Positions 32,789 through 40,823 of a stretch of 40,823 bases of DNA are shown here, one piece after another; the first letter of the stretch is position 1, and each line of letters begins with the position of its first letter. The position numbers and the translations under genes were made by a program. Location: NCBI RefSeq assembly GCF_019104945.1, contig NZ_JAHRWW010000022.1, positions 1 to 40,823 on the forward strand. Direction: 5' to 3'. Under the pieces are notes generated by a model that worked only from the letters and a program-made list of their open reading frames with translations, searched no databases and was not told the origin of the DNA. The DNA comes from Thermomonas sp. (GTDB lineage: Bacteria > Pseudomonadota > Gammaproteobacteria > Xanthomonadales > Xanthomonadaceae).

Positions 32789-34123
32789 ATGAGCATTCTT
32801 ACCGAAGCACAGGCCAAAGCCATTTTGGACAAGGTCATGCAGCTATCCACCGCCGACGAGTGCAGCGCAACGCTGCAAGGCTCGATCGACGGCAACGTGC
32901 GCTTCGCGTTGAACAATATCTCCACCAGCGGCATCGTGGATAACACCCAGCTCAACGTCGTGGTGGCGTACGGCAAGCGCGTGGGCATGGCCAGCATCAA
33001 CGAGTTTGATGATGCGGCGCTGGCACGCGTGGTTAAGCGCGCCGAAGACCTTGCCAAACTCGCCCCGGAAAACCCGGAGCACATGCCACTGATCGGCAAG
33101 CAAACCTATAAACCCAGCAACACGTTTAGCGAATCGATTGCCGCCATTACCCCTGACTACCGCGCACAAGTCGCGGCCGACTCCATCGCCCCCTGTCGCG
33201 GTAAAGGGTTGGTGGCAGCAGGCTTTCTTGAAGACGGCCAAGGCTTTGTAGCCACCGCCAATAGCAAGAAAAATTTTGGCTACCAGAAAACCACCAACTT
33301 CAATTACACCTGCACCGTGCGCACCGAGGACGGGCGAGGTTCGGGCTGGGTGGGGCATGATGTCAAAGACGCCAACGAGTTCAACGCCAGCAAAGACATC
33401 CAAGTCGCCATCCGTAAAGCGCGTGATTCCGCAGGCGCCAAGGCATTAGAACCGGGCAAGTACACCGTAATCCTAGAGCCTGCCGCCGTCGCCGGGCTGG
33501 TTGGCTTCATGATGAACTTCTTCGATGCACGTAGCGCCGATGAAGGTCGCAGCTTCCTATCCAAGAAAGGCGGCGGCAATAAGCTGGGCGAACAAGTGTT
33601 CGACTCACGCGTCAACGTCATTACCGACCCGTGGGATGAACAAGCCCCAGTGCTGCCGTGGGACGGCGAAGGCCTACCGCGCGAGCGTATGGATATTGTC
33701 AAAAACGGCAAGGTGATGAACCTCAATTATTCGCGCTACTGGGCGGATAAGCAGGGCAAAACCGCCAACGCACGGCCCGGCAATATCTTGATGGCAGGTG
33801 GTGATAAATCCACGGCAGACCTCGTGCGCGGCACGCAAAAAGGCATCTTGGTTTCGCGCACGTGGTACATCCGCATGGTGGACCCGCAAACGGTGCTGCT
33901 CACCGGTTTGACCCGCGACGGCACGTTCTATATTGAAAACGGCGAAATCAAGTACCCCATCAAGAACTTCCGTTTCAACGAATCGCCGGTCATCATGCTC
34001 AACAACATCGATGAGCTAGGTAAGCCGGTGCGTGTGCAAGGTGATGAGTCCAATACGGTCATGATGCTTCCGCCCATGCGTCTGCGTGACTTCACCTTCA
34101 CCTCGCTCTCTGATGCGGTGTAA
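32789..34123 (+). CDS. TldE/PmbA-like protein, non-catalytic partner
   Basis: 444 residues. AGGGAGA sits 10 nt ahead of the ATG. It has the PmbA/TldE fold pattern: N-terminal domain with LNVVVAYGKRVGMAS near 51-65, and a C-terminal part with GKYTVILEPAAVAGLVGFM, DEGRSFLSKKGGGNKLGEQVFD and YIENGEIKYPIKNFRFNESP. There is no HExxxH, as expected for TldE, which forms the heterodimer with TldD. Unlike the two TldD-like proteins before it, it has no signal peptide. Because Tat exports folded complexes, it could leave the cytoplasm bound to a TldD-like subunit. The stop is 9 bp before the next gene. Confidence 0.88.
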   Translation: MSILTEAQAKAILDKVMQLSTADECSATLQGSIDGNVRFALNNISTSGIVDNTQLNVVVAYGKRVGMASINEFDDAALARVVKRAEDLAKLAPENPEHMPLIGKQTYKPSNTFSESIAAITPDYRAQVAADSIAPCRGKGLVAAGFLEDGQGFVATANSKKNFGYQKTTNFNYTCTVRTEDGRGSGWVGHDVKDANEFNASKDIQVAIRKARDSAGAKALEPGKYTVILEPAAVAGLVGFMMNFFDARSADEGRSFLSKKGGGNKLGEQVFDSRVNVITDPWDEQAPVLPWDGEGLPRERMDIVKNGKVMNLNYSRYWADKQGKTANARPGNILMAGGDKSTADLVRGTQKGILVSRTWYIRMVDPQTVLLTGLTRDGTFYIENGEIKYPIKNFRFNESPVIMLNNIDELGKPVRVQGDESNTVMMLPPMRLRDFTFTSLSDAV

Positions 34124-34132
34124 GGACATAGA

Positions 34133-34828
34133 GTGAAGCGCAGCGAATTTCTGCGCCTGCTCATGGGCGCATCGGCGGCACTTCTACTGCCGCCGGTGCG
34201 TGCCGCTTCCCACTACGATTTTTGGTTTACGCGCTTAAAGTACGACTCCGGCGATTGGGACGTGGACGCGCGCATGCCGTCTAACCTCATCACCTCGTTA
34301 ATCGACTACACGCATCTTCGCATCGACCCAAAAGAGCATGTTGTCGCCTTGTCTGACCCCAAGATACTGGAAGCGCCGTTCTGTTACTTGGCTGGACATA
34401 AATTGGTTGAATTTAATCCCGCTGAGCGCCGCAATTTTGAACGCTATGTGCGCAACGGTGGGTTCGTGTTTGTGGACGATTGCAACCACGATATCGACGG
34501 TCTATTTGCCAAATCGTTCGAAGCGCAAATGGCTTCTATCTTTGGCAAATCAGCGCTGAAGAAATTACCCAATAAGCACCCGCTCTATTCCAGCTTCTTC
34601 AAGTTCCCCGATGGCCCGCCAGCAACGGGGTTTGAACTCAACGGCTGGGGCGATGATTTGGTGCACGACTACCTGAAGGGAATCGAGATCAACGGCCGCC
34701 TTGGCCTGCTTTACAGCAATAAAGACTACGGCTGCGAATGGGACTACGACTGGCGCAATAAGCGCTTTCTTGCCGAAGACAACACCAAATTCGCCGTCAA
34801 TATCGTGATGTACGCACTGATGTCCTAA
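34133..34828 (+). CDS. exported DUF4159 protein
   Basis: 231 residues from GTG 34133, with AAGGA at 34122-34126. The N-terminus MKRSEFLRLLMGASAALLLPPVRAAS is a signal peptide with a Tat-like flavour, but the second Arg of the motif is missing (KRSEFLR), so Sec export or a non-standard Tat signal is possible. The body has the DUF4159 pattern: FTRLKYDSGDWD, YLAGHKLVEF, NGGFVFVDDCNHDIDG, HPLYSSFFKFPDGPP and GLLYSNKDYGCEWDYDW. DUF4159 has a glutamine-amidotransferase-like fold and usually occurs beside MoxR and DUF58 genes, as here. Biochemical function is unknown. Confidence 0.85.
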   Translation: MKRSEFLRLLMGASAALLLPPVRAASHYDFWFTRLKYDSGDWDVDARMPSNLITSLIDYTHLRIDPKEHVVALSDPKILEAPFCYLAGHKLVEFNPAERRNFERYVRNGGFVFVDDCNHDIDGLFAKSFEAQMASIFGKSALKKLPNKHPLYSSFFKFPDGPPATGFELNGWGDDLVHDYLKGIEINGRLGLLYSNKDYGCEWDYDWRNKRFLAEDNTKFAVNIVMYALMS

Positions 34829-34833
34829 ACCCC

Positions 34834-35835
34834 ATGAATGCCCCCATTACCGAAACCCAGCTTGCACAGCAAATCGAAAAATTAGCGCAACTCCGGCAGG
34901 CCATTGCACAAGCGATCGTAGGCCAGCACGATGTTGTTGAACAGCTTTTAATTGGCCTACTGGCTGGTGGCCACTGCCTGCTTGAAGGCGTACCCGGCCT
35001 AGGAAAAACGCTGCTGGTGCGCTCGCTTGGGCAGGCCTTGGATCTACCGTTTCGGCGCATCCAGTTCACCCCCGATCTCATGCCCAGCGACATCCTCGGC
35101 ACCGAGCTTTTGGAAGAAGACCACGGCACCGGCAAGCGCGCATTTCGCTTTCAACAAGGCCCCATCTTCACCAGCCTGCTACTGGCCGATGAACTGAACC
35201 GCACGCCGCCCAAGACACAGGCAGCCCTGCTTGAAGCCATGGCCGAACGCACCGTGAGCTATGCGGGTACAACATGGCCACTGCCCGCACCGTTCTTTGT
35301 GCTGGCCACGCAAAACCCACTGGAACAGGCAGGAACCTACCCACTTCCCGAAGCCCAGCTCGACCGCTTCTTGCTGCACATCAAGCTGGACTACCCAGAC
35401 GAAGCCGACGAACGCGCCATTCTGGCGCAAACCACCGGCAATCAAACCGGCAAAGTGCCCAAGGTGATGGAAGGCGGCGATATTCTTGCGCTGCAAGCCT
35501 TAGTGCGCGACGTACATATGGGCGATGACCTTTTGCTTTGGATCACCCGTTTAGTACGCGCCAGCCGTCCTGCCGATGCAGCCGCTCCCGCCGCCGTGCG
35601 CAATTATCTACGCTGGGGCGCAGGGCCACGCGCGGGGCAATCACTCGTGCTTGCCGCGAAAGCACGTGCGCTCTTGCAAGGCCGTTTAGCCGCCACTCGC
35701 GATGATGTCACCGCACTCGCAGCCCCCGTGATGCGTCACCGTCTGCTGCTCTCGTTTGCCGCAGAGGCCGAACAAAAGCAAGCCGACGACGTGATTGCCG
35801 AACTGCTGCAGGCGGTTCCCTTCCCGATGCACTAG
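34834..35835 (+). CDS. MoxR-family AAA+ ATPase
   Basis: 333 residues. Walker A EGVPGLGKT is at 51-59 and Walker B LLLADELNRTPP has Asp119-Glu120. The MoxR signatures RIQFTPDLMPSDILG, QGPIFTSLLLADE, ATQNPLEQAGTYPLPEAQLDRFLL (sensor 1 and arginine finger region) and MRHRLLLSF near the C-terminus are present. MoxR ATPases act as chaperones that mature or remodel protein complexes, working with von Willebrand A (VWA) domain partners. The DUF58 gene 12 bp downstream encodes the partner. It starts 5 bp after the DUF4159 gene. Confidence 0.96.
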   Translation: MNAPITETQLAQQIEKLAQLRQAIAQAIVGQHDVVEQLLIGLLAGGHCLLEGVPGLGKTLLVRSLGQALDLPFRRIQFTPDLMPSDILGTELLEEDHGTGKRAFRFQQGPIFTSLLLADELNRTPPKTQAALLEAMAERTVSYAGTTWPLPAPFFVLATQNPLEQAGTYPLPEAQLDRFLLHIKLDYPDEADERAILAQTTGNQTGKVPKVMEGGDILALQALVRDVHMGDDLLLWITRLVRASRPADAAAPAAVRNYLRWGAGPRAGQSLVLAAKARALLQGRLAATRDDVTALAAPVMRHRLLLSFAAEAEQKQADDVIAELLQAVPFPMH

Positions 35836-35847
35836 CACTTACCTGTG

Positions 35848-36732
35848 ATGGAAACGTTGATTCCGCCCGACGTGCGCAGCCGGTTGAAAGACCTGCACCT
35901 GCACGCACGCCGTGCCATTGGCCAGCGCGGCATTGGCAACCACCGCAGCCATAACCGCGGTGTGGGGCTGGAGTTCTCGCAATACCGCGCTTACGAACCC
36001 GGCGATGAACTGCGCCAAATCGACTGGAAACTTTACGCACGCTCCGACCGTTTCTTCGTGCGCGAATCCGAACGTGAAAGCCCACTCACGGTTTGGCTAC
36101 TCATCGACACCTCCGCTTCGATGGCACAGGCCGATCAAACCAAGCCGCACTGGCAGCGCCTACACGCCGCGCAATCACTTGCCGCATGCGTGGCCGAACT
36201 TGCCATTCAGCAGGGCGACCGCTTCGGCATGTTGGGGCTGAACAACCAACAACTACAGCCGCTCCCTCCCAGCCACGGCCCACGCGGGCGTAACCGTTTA
36301 TGGCTTGCGCTCAATAAGCTCACCGCGCGTGGCACCTTCCCACAAGGCGAGCAGCTCAAGCCGGTTTGGGAGCGCATCGCCGCCAACGATCTTGTCGTGC
36401 TCCTTAGTGATGGTTTTGATGAAGCCGCCATTGCACTGGCCGAACGCTTAGCCAAGGCTGGGCGCGAAGTAGTGATGATTCAACTCATCACTACAGAAGA
36501 GCGTGACTTCCCATTCTCCGGCGGCTATCTCTTTCGTGACCCTGAAACCGGCGAGCAGCTCCCGGGCGATGCTAAAACCCTGCGCGCAGACTACCTGCAA
36601 CGCTTTAATACAGCGCAATCGGCGCTCACCGCGAGACTTGCAGCCGCAGGCATTCCCCACGTTCGCTACACACTAGGCGAGCCACTCGACGCGCCGCTGC
36701 GCGCGCTCTTTGCACAGCAGGTGCGCGCGTGA
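35848..36732 (+). CDS. DUF58 protein with von Willebrand A-like domain
   Basis: 294 residues from ATG 35848 (a GTG at 35845 is the alternative). The DUF58 core GLEFSQYRAYEPGDELRQIDWKLYARSDR is at about 40-68, followed by a VWA-type metal site DTSAS near 87-91 and LVVLLSDGFDE. There is no membrane segment. DUF58 proteins are the VWA partners of MoxR ATPases. Its stop overlaps the next start by 4 bp (GTGA). Confidence 0.94.
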   Translation: METLIPPDVRSRLKDLHLHARRAIGQRGIGNHRSHNRGVGLEFSQYRAYEPGDELRQIDWKLYARSDRFFVRESERESPLTVWLLIDTSASMAQADQTKPHWQRLHAAQSLAACVAELAIQQGDRFGMLGLNNQQLQPLPPSHGPRGRNRLWLALNKLTARGTFPQGEQLKPVWERIAANDLVVLLSDGFDEAAIALAERLAKAGREVVMIQLITTEERDFPFSGGYLFRDPETGEQLPGDAKTLRADYLQRFNTAQSALTARLAAAGIPHVRYTLGEPLDAPLRALFAQQVRA

Positions 36733-37880
36733 ATGCCGTTCTGCTCGCACCGGCCGCACTTGCGGCACTCGCTGCGCTTGCGCTACCGCTGCTCATCCAT
36801 CTTGCGCGTAAACAGCAATTAAAAACACTCGATTTTGCCGCGCTGCGCTGGCTGCGTGCCAACCCGCGCCCGCAAAAACGCCTGCATTTAGAAGACTGGC
36901 CGCTACTGCTCACCCGCCTCGTACTGCTTGCCTTAATTGCGCTTTGGCTGGCCAAGCCCGCCATGTATGGCATGGATGAAAAAACACCCTATGTTGCAGT
37001 GATGCCAGGCGTATCGGCACCGACTCTTGCAGCGCAAAACCTCCCCAAACAAGCGCGGCTGCACTGGCTCAGCCTAGACTTTCCAGCACTGTCGGCCGCT
37101 GCTCCAACCACGCCACAGCCCACAGCCAGCCTGCTGCGCCAGCTTGATGCCGAGCTTCCCGCCGATGTTCCAATGATCGTCATCACCACCGCGCAATTTG
37201 ACGGTGCAGATGCTCAAGCGCTTCAGCTATCGCGCAAAATTGATTGGCGCATCACCTCCAATCGCCCCCCGCAGACGCAGCCTGCACAAGGGCTGCCCAA
37301 GCTTTATGTCTGGGCAGATACGTCCCAGTCGAACGCAGCCTCTTACTTTGAAGCAGCAGCTTTTGCGTGGATGGGTAACAACACGCACTATCTTGTGCAA
37401 ACGAATTTCAACCCACCCAGCACAACAGCCGATACGGTGGTCTGGCTCAACAGCAGGCCCTTGCCCCAGCCTATTCTGCAATGGGTTCGCGCAGGCGGGA
37501 CAGCGCTTACGGCCAATACCACGCCCCTCTCAAAATCATTGCAACTGTCTCCACATTGGCAAGATGAAAACGGCCAGACCTTAGTGGAAGGCGCGGCATT
37601 AGGCCAAGGCCAGCTACTGCGCTTCACCCGTGCGGTGAACGCCACAGCCATCCCTCTACTTATGGATGTCCGCTTCCCCGAACAACTGCGCACCATGCTA
37701 CAACCCAACGCGCAGCAAGCAACGCGCGCCGATGCACGCGCCTATCGCCCCAATACAGGTGCGCGCCGCGCCCCGCAACCACCGCTGCCACTCGGCACTT
37801 GGCTAGGCGTATTAGTCGCACTCGTATTTCTATTCGAACGCGGCCTCAGCTTACGCAACCGGCAGGGGGCAGCCGCATGA
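36729..37880 (+). CDS. BatA-like membrane protein (aerotolerance N-terminal domain)
   Basis: 383 residues from a GTG start. The first 80 residues are the BatA N-terminal domain: a membrane span (LAPAALAALAALALPLLIHLAR), then KTLDFAALRWLR and RLHLEDWPLLLTRLVLLALIALWLA. Residues about 84-360 look periplasmic or cytoplasmic without a canonical VWA metal motif, but with a glutamine-amidotransferase-like layout (VVWLNSRPLPQPILQWVRAGGTAL). A third membrane span is near the C-terminus (GTWLGVLVALVFLFERGLSLR). It belongs to the MoxR/DUF58 complex. It overlaps both neighbours by 4 bp. Confidence 0.85.
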   Translation: MNAVLLAPAALAALAALALPLLIHLARKQQLKTLDFAALRWLRANPRPQKRLHLEDWPLLLTRLVLLALIALWLAKPAMYGMDEKTPYVAVMPGVSAPTLAAQNLPKQARLHWLSLDFPALSAAAPTTPQPTASLLRQLDAELPADVPMIVITTAQFDGADAQALQLSRKIDWRITSNRPPQTQPAQGLPKLYVWADTSQSNAASYFEAAAFAWMGNNTHYLVQTNFNPPSTTADTVVWLNSRPLPQPILQWVRAGGTALTANTTPLSKSLQLSPHWQDENGQTLVEGAALGQGQLLRFTRAVNATAIPLLMDVRFPEQLRTMLQPNAQQATRADARAYRPNTGARRAPQPPLPLGTWLGVLVALVFLFERGLSLRNRQGAAA

Positions 37881-39997
37881 CACAAGCCCCGCTATTGGCG
37901 CATCTACGCAACGCAGCGCGTCTTCGTATCAGCTTGATCGGCGTGGCCTTCGCACTGCCGTGGTGCATCGCACTTTGGTTATCCCTTCGTCATGCGCACA
38001 GCATTCAATTCGCTAGTGGAGCCGTGTCGGCGTTCGTTGTTTTTGCCGCGGCGGCGCTGTTTTTCAAGCTTCGCAACATCACTACACGCTGGTGTGTTCA
38101 TCAGCTCAATCAAACGCGCAAAGATGTTGAAGACAGCGCCGACCTACTTTTGCAGCATCCTTCGCTAACGTCCTTACAAACGCTGCAGCGCGAACGCTTA
38201 ATCCAACGTTTGAGCAAAGTCCCCGCAGACCTGCGCCCACATTGGCCATTACGCAAATTAATAATTGGGCTGTGTTTGGCGGCGCTATCTACAAGCATTG
38301 TTCTGTACTGGCCAAACAAAGCGACTCTTGTTGATCTTCAAGCCCAACATGCCATCGCTATCACGCCTGCAGGCCCGATCACACTGCTGCGCTCATCGCT
38401 GAGCGCCCACCCTCCGGCCTATACGCACCTGCCTAACATTCAAAGCGACGCGCTATCGATTAAAACTGTGCAGGCCTCACAACTTTACTGGCAGTTACAT
38501 TTTTCACGTCAGCCCAAACAGGCCGCATTAAAATTGTTTGACGGCCGTCGCCTGCCCTTACAGCGCAAAGGTGAAGCGTGGATCGCCAGCATGCCGCTTA
38601 TGGCATCTACCCTCTATCGCATTGAAATTGATGGCGCGCTGCTCAATACCGAAAAACCGTGGCGTCTTGAAGCCAGCGCAGACCAAGCGCCACAGATTAA
38701 AGTGATCCAGCCCGAGCACAGCCTCACCAGTGCCTCGCCCACGCAGCAGCGCTGGGCATTGGCGTTTGAAGCCAGTGATGATTTTGGCCTTTCGCGCCAA
38801 GCCACACTGCACATCACGCACGCGCAAGGCAGCGGCGAGAATATCCAATTTCAAACCCGCACCCTGCCACTCCAAGGTCAAGGCGATCTCAAGCGGCTGC
38901 GCTTCACGCATACGCTTAACCTTCCCGCCCTTGGCCTGCAGCCCGGTGACGATTTAATTGTTCAACTTGAAGTAGAAGACAACCGCCGCCCGCAGCCGCA
39001 GCGTGTGCGTAGCAGTAGCTTGATCTTGCGCGTACAAACCCAGCAGCAAGCCGAAGCAGCAGGCATTGAAGGCGCGGTGAAACGCGTGCTTCCTGCCTAT
39101 TTCCGCAGCCAACGCCAGATCATTTTGGATGCCGAAGCGCTGCAAAAAGAAAAGCCTAAATTAGCCGAACACAAGTTTATTGAACGCTCCGATAGTATCG
39201 GCGTGGACCAACGCATTTTGCGCCTGCGCTACGGCCAATTTTTAGGCGAAGAAGCCAGCGGTGCGCCCAAACTCCCCACCGCCGACGGCGACACCGACGG
39301 CGATCACGAGGGCGAAGATCATAGCGATGCACATGACCATGCCCAACCGAGTGAACCCACAGTTTTTGGCCAAGAATCTAACCTACTTGAAAGCTACGGC
39401 CACACCCACGACAACGCCGAAGCGACCACGCTGCTAGACCCAGAAACCCGCGCCACGCTCAAAAAAGCACTCGATCAAATGTGGCAATCCGAGCTGCATC
39501 TACGCCAAGGCAAGCCCGACCAAGCCCTTCCATTCGCCTACAAGGCGTTGGGCTTTATCAAACAGGTGCAACAGGCTAGCCGTATCTATCTGGCCCGTGT
39601 GGGGCCAGAGCTTCCCCCTATTGACGAAACACGTCGTCTTACCGGCAAACGCGATGGGCTCACATCACGCCCCGATATGCTGCAACCCGCCACATCCGCC
39701 AACCCGTCACTCGCTTTACTCTGGCAGCGATTAGGGGAAACCACCCTCAGCCCCCTCAACGCGGCCGATCTCAAAGCACTTCATGAGGCCGCTCCGCGCG
39801 CAGAAGACCCGCTAGCACTTCAGGCTGCGATAGACGTTTTGCAACACCAAAATAACTGCTTATCCTGCCGCAGCGAATTGCGCCGTTTAATTTGGCCGTT
39901 GCTCAGCACGCCTCCTGCCAGCGTAACGCGTCGCCCTACACCAAGCGCGCAAGGTCTGCGCTATTTAGACGCCCTGCAGCGCGAGAAAACGCCATGA
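37877..39997 (+). CDS. large membrane protein, DUF4175-like, with Asp/His-rich loop
   Basis: 706 residues from ATG 37877, chosen because it overlaps the preceding stop as ATGA; longer frames run into the preceding gene. It has membrane spans at about 20-40, 46-66 and 130-150, then a long periplasm-like region with beta-rich stretches (EASDDFGLSRQATLHITH) and a helical C-terminal half with Glu/Lys-rich segments (LKKALDQMWQSELHLRQGKPDQALPFAYKAL). Around 469-512 is a low-complexity stretch rich in Asp, Glu and His (DGDHEGEDHSDAHDHA), which looks metal-binding. The gene order MoxR-DUF58-BatA-this protein resembles DUF4175-containing loci in other bacteria, but the family call is tentative. Confidence 0.6.
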   Translation: MTQAPLLAHLRNAARLRISLIGVAFALPWCIALWLSLRHAHSIQFASGAVSAFVVFAAAALFFKLRNITTRWCVHQLNQTRKDVEDSADLLLQHPSLTSLQTLQRERLIQRLSKVPADLRPHWPLRKLIIGLCLAALSTSIVLYWPNKATLVDLQAQHAIAITPAGPITLLRSSLSAHPPAYTHLPNIQSDALSIKTVQASQLYWQLHFSRQPKQAALKLFDGRRLPLQRKGEAWIASMPLMASTLYRIEIDGALLNTEKPWRLEASADQAPQIKVIQPEHSLTSASPTQQRWALAFEASDDFGLSRQATLHITHAQGSGENIQFQTRTLPLQGQGDLKRLRFTHTLNLPALGLQPGDDLIVQLEVEDNRRPQPQRVRSSSLILRVQTQQQAEAAGIEGAVKRVLPAYFRSQRQIILDAEALQKEKPKLAEHKFIERSDSIGVDQRILRLRYGQFLGEEASGAPKLPTADGDTDGDHEGEDHSDAHDHAQPSEPTVFGQESNLLESYGHTHDNAEATTLLDPETRATLKKALDQMWQSELHLRQGKPDQALPFAYKALGFIKQVQQASRIYLARVGPELPPIDETRRLTGKRDGLTSRPDMLQPATSANPSLALLWQRLGETTLSPLNAADLKALHEAAPRAEDPLALQAAIDVLQHQNNCLSCRSELRRLIWPLLSTPPASVTRRPTPSAQGLRYLDALQREKTP

Positions 39998-40823
39998 GCC
40001 AGCCGCAGCTACTCACGCTTGGCATTCTCATACTGGCCGTAGTCTTCGGCTTGCTGCGCTGCACCTTGCGTCAACGCCGCGCGCCTATGCCAAAGCTTCG
40101 ATTCACGTTTTTGCTGATCGCACAGCCCACACTAGCTGCGCTGCTCTATCTTGGGTTATACCCACCACTCACGGCCGTTACTGCAGATACGCTAACCGTC
40201 TTCACCGCAGAAGCGCCCACACCAGCATCTGCGGAAGGGCTACGCATCGCGCTTCCAGAAGCACCGCCAGCCGTGCAAGCACAGCACTTTCCAGACCTTG
40301 CCAGCGCACTGCGCCGCTTCCCAAACATAAGCCAGCTACACATCGTTGGCCAAGGGCTTGAACTCCGCGACCTAGAAGCCGCCAAGCGTCGTCCTCTAAC
40401 ATTTAACCCAAGCGCAAAACCGACCGGGCTGATCCAACTTTCAGCCCCGCGCCAAGTGGCTGTTGGTAATTCTTTTCAAGTATCTGGGCGCGTACAAGGC
40501 ATTGCACAGGGGCGTGTTGAACTGCTCACACCCGCCCAGCAGCGTGCTGCGGAAACACGGTTAACCAGCCACGGTGCATTCTCACTTAGCGGTAGCGTTA
40601 AAACGGCTGGGCTGGCCGCATTTCAGCTGCGCATATTCGATGCCCATAACAAGCTGCGCGAAACCTTTCCCATTACACTTGAAGTTCAAGCGCCGCCGCC
40701 GCTTCGCATCCTAGTGTTGGCGGGTGCGCCCACGCCGGAGCTTAAATATCTGCGCCGCTGGGCGCTGGATGCCGGGGCCACACTGCACACCCGTATCAGC
40801 GCCGGTGACGGCTTAATACTCGG
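39994..40823 (+). CDS. membrane protein of the MoxR locus (3' partial)
   Basis: The frame opens with ATG 39994, overlapping the previous stop as ATGA, and stays open to the window edge, giving 276 residues. It starts with two hydrophobic segments (LLTLGILILAVVFGLL and FTFLLIAQPTLAALLYLGL). Next comes a region with a beta-sandwich repeat (APRQVAVGNSFQVSGRVQGIAQGRVELL), then ILVLAGAPTPELKYLRRWALDAGATLHTR, typical of a glutamine-amidotransferase-like domain in proteins of MoxR/BatA loci. The end, and so the full domain set, is outside the window. Confidence 0.75.
   Translation, partial: MSQPQLLTLGILILAVVFGLLRCTLRQRRAPMPKLRFTFLLIAQPTLAALLYLGLYPPLTAVTADTLTVFTAEAPTPASAEGLRIALPEAPPAVQAQHFPDLASALRRFPNISQLHIVGQGLELRDLEAAKRRPLTFNPSAKPTGLIQLSAPRQVAVGNSFQVSGRVQGIAQGRVELLTPAQQRAAETRLTSHGAFSLSGSVKTAGLAAFQLRIFDAHNKLRETFPITLEVQAPPPLRILVLAGAPTPELKYLRRWALDAGATLHTRISAGDGLIL

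Overview
The window looks like chromosomal DNA from a Gammaproteobacterium, probably of the Lysobacterales (Xanthomonadales). The basis is a moderately GC-rich composition, the protein families present (CcmA-I system I, azurin, YbdL, Tpx, an ECF sigma factor beside a TPR-kinase, and two secreted proteases with PPC tails) and dense packing with many 4-bp ATGA/GTGA overlaps. The order-level assignment is an inference. I saw no tRNA, rRNA, insertion sequence, prophage or CRISPR array, and no gene-free stretch reaches 300 bases.

Layout. 1-950: the disordered Arg/Gly/Pro tail of a protein cut by the window edge (probably RluB), then a small secreted protein. 1007-7241: a TIGR02999-type ECF sigma factor, a membrane Ser/Thr kinase with a TPR ectodomain, and two secreted proteases (M64-type metalloprotease, subtilase) that share nearly the same C-terminal PPC domain. 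7303-8920 (minus): thiol peroxidase and a two-gene lipoate-protein ligase (LplB-like accessory plus LplA-like catalytic subunit). 9069-10442: a tryptophanase. 10439-16241 (minus): a membrane-anchored MsrA-thioredoxin-MsrB fusion, an omega-amidase, an ABC exporter ATPase/permease pair and a family 2 glycosyltransferase. 16455-16832: a small secreted protein with four copies of one 14-residue peptide. 16839-17987 (minus): YbdL methionine aminotransferase.

18080-25601 is a complete cytochrome c maturation set, ccmAB - azurin - ccmCDEFGHI. A lipoprotein azurin, with its own stem-loop, splits it. 25758-26242 holds two overlapping small genes of unknown function behind a near-consensus promoter. 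26248-29247 is a copper module: copA and cueR on the minus strand, copZ divergent on the plus strand, with two 19-bp-spacer promoters sharing a repeated operator-like sequence.

29356 to the right edge (11.5 kb) is the most unusual block: two tandem Tat-exported TldD-like metalloproteases, a TldE-like partner with no signal peptide, an exported DUF4159 protein, a MoxR AAA+ ATPase, a DUF58 von Willebrand-type protein, a BatA-like membrane protein, a large DUF4175-like membrane protein with an Asp/His-rich loop, and the start of another membrane protein. From TldE onward the genes are tightly packed, mostly with 4-bp overlaps, suggesting one transcription unit. The inferred picture is a cell-envelope peptide-processing or quality-control machine joining an exported TldD/E protease to a MoxR/DUF58/BatA chaperone complex. 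It is the best candidate here for an undescribed system.
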